Source: Chloroflexota bacterium (GTDB lineage: Bacteria; Chloroflexota; Dehalococcoidia; JACQUE01). From it: a DNA stretch of 6,890 nucleotides. The stretch lies in contig JACQUE010000234.1 in the NCBI GenBank assembly GCA_016210425.1, positions 1 to 6,890 on the forward strand, written 5' to 3'. Positions 6,237 through 6,890 of this stretch are shown one piece after another. Under the pieces are notes generated by a model. That model saw only the letters and a list, made by a program, of their open reading frames with translations. It did no database searches and had not been told where the DNA came from. Numbering within the stretch: the stretch's first letter is position 1; each line of letters opens with the position of its first letter. The position numbers and the translations under genes were made by a program.

Positions 6237-6890
6237 ATGAAAGAGACAGCCGACACCGTTGCGCCAATGAGCCCAGCGGCTGCACGGGCCGGGACCTTTC
6301 GAGCCTTGAGGCATCGGAACTTCCGCTTGCTCTGGATCGGTCTCGTGATATCCAGCCTCGTGATGCCGATGCAGTGGCTCGTCCAGTCCTGGCTAATCCT
6401 CCAGCTTACCCATTCAGCCTTCGACTTGGGGCTCTTGGGCCTTGCCCGGGGCCTGCCCATGCTGATCTTCGGACTATGGGGTGGTGTACTGGCCGACCGG
6501 ATGGATCGACGCCAACTGCTGATCATCACACAGGGCACTGCCATGGCCTTGGTTGTACTGCTAGCCTCACTGATCATGGCTGGGCTGGTTCAAGTCTGGC
6601 AAGTCTTCCTTATCACCTTTCTCACCGGCGCCGTCCAGGCATTCGATCAACCAACGCGGACAGCGCTGGTGCCCGACTTAGTGCCGCGCGAAGACCTTGC
6701 CAACGCCGTCGCCCTTGCCGCCGTGGCCCGCCAGGTTGGGACGGCATTGGGCCCCGCCGGCGGCGGTTTTCTTATCGAAGCAATGGGAATGGGCGCTTCC
6801 TATCTGTTGCTGGCCGTGGGCAATGCCGTCATAGTGCTCGTTCTCCTCTTGATGAAGCTCCCGGCTCGTTCGATCGGAGCGGTGGTGCGC
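6237..6890 (+). CDS. MFS transporter, DHA3-like exporter (3' partial)
   Basis: The frame is open from the ATG at 6237 to the window end: 218 codons, about the N-terminal half of a protein of some 400-430 residues. The start is firm, because a TAA closes the frame at 6192-6194, no other start codon lies between, and GGAG (6223-6226) sits 10 bases upstream. After a 28-residue soluble tail, helix 1 begins near residue 31. Motif A reads GGVLADRMDRR (82-92), and FDQPTRTALVPDLVP (136-150) with NAVAL (156-160) is the family stretch at helix 5. Helix 6 follows at about 188-207. These features line up with those of the left MFS gene, so the two are members of one family. It is likely an inner-membrane exporter; the substrate is unknown. 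Unlike degV and purU it has a usable Shine-Dalgarno sequence. Confidence 0.92.
   Translation, partial: MKETADTVAPMSPAAARAGTFRALRHRNFRLLWIGLVISSLVMPMQWLVQSWLILQLTHSAFDLGLLGLARGLPMLIFGLWGGVLADRMDRRQLLIITQGTAMALVVLLASLIMAGLVQVWQVFLITFLTGAVQAFDQPTRTALVPDLVPREDLANAVALAAVARQVGTALGPAGGGFLIEAMGMGASYLLLAVGNAVIVLVLLLMKLPARSIGAVVR

Noticed and set aside
6167..6577. 136-codon minus-strand open frame
   Set aside because: Antisense to the start of the right-hand MFS gene, whose frame carries motif A and a Shine-Dalgarno sequence.

Overview
The window is ordinary bacterial DNA of moderately high G+C with five protein genes, two of them cut by the window edges, and one gene-poor stretch that holds a broken integrase. 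The organism cannot be named from the sequence alone. Two gene starts have good promoters but no Shine-Dalgarno sequence, and the integrase relic resembles multicopy tyrosine recombinases I associate with Chloroflexota. That phylum is my best guess, at low confidence.

Layout, left to right. Positions 2-2254 (+) encode most of a P-type cation-transporting ATPase of the PEEFP subgroup, with its N-terminus outside the window. Positions 2255-2449 are non-coding between converging genes. Positions 2450-3313 (-) encode PurU, formyltetrahydrofolate deformylase. Positions 3314-3435 are a divergent promoter region with two sigma70-like promoters pointing away from each other. Positions 3436-4299 (+) encode a DegV-family (fatty-acid-binding, FakB-like) protein, probably from a leaderless mRNA. 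Positions 4300-4436 are a short convergent gap. Positions 4437-5723 (-) encode a DHA3-type MFS exporter. Positions 5724-6236 are a 513-base gap between divergent genes. From 6237 (+) to the window end runs the N-terminal half of a second MFS exporter of the same family.

The most interesting part is the gap between the two MFS genes. It holds two pieces of a tyrosine recombinase core-binding domain in opposite orientations, meeting almost base to base near 5942/5944. A 7-bp perfect inverted repeat with a 6-base spacer lies about 40 bases to the left. I read this as the scar of an integrase that was inserted, rearranged and decayed.

The genes do not form one pathway. PurU releases formate from 10-formyl-THF in one-carbon metabolism, DegV proteins present fatty acids to a kinase, the ATPase pumps a cation, and the two MFS proteins are likely drug or small-molecule exporters. 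I found no defence system, CRISPR array, rRNA or tRNA, and no convincing new multi-gene system.
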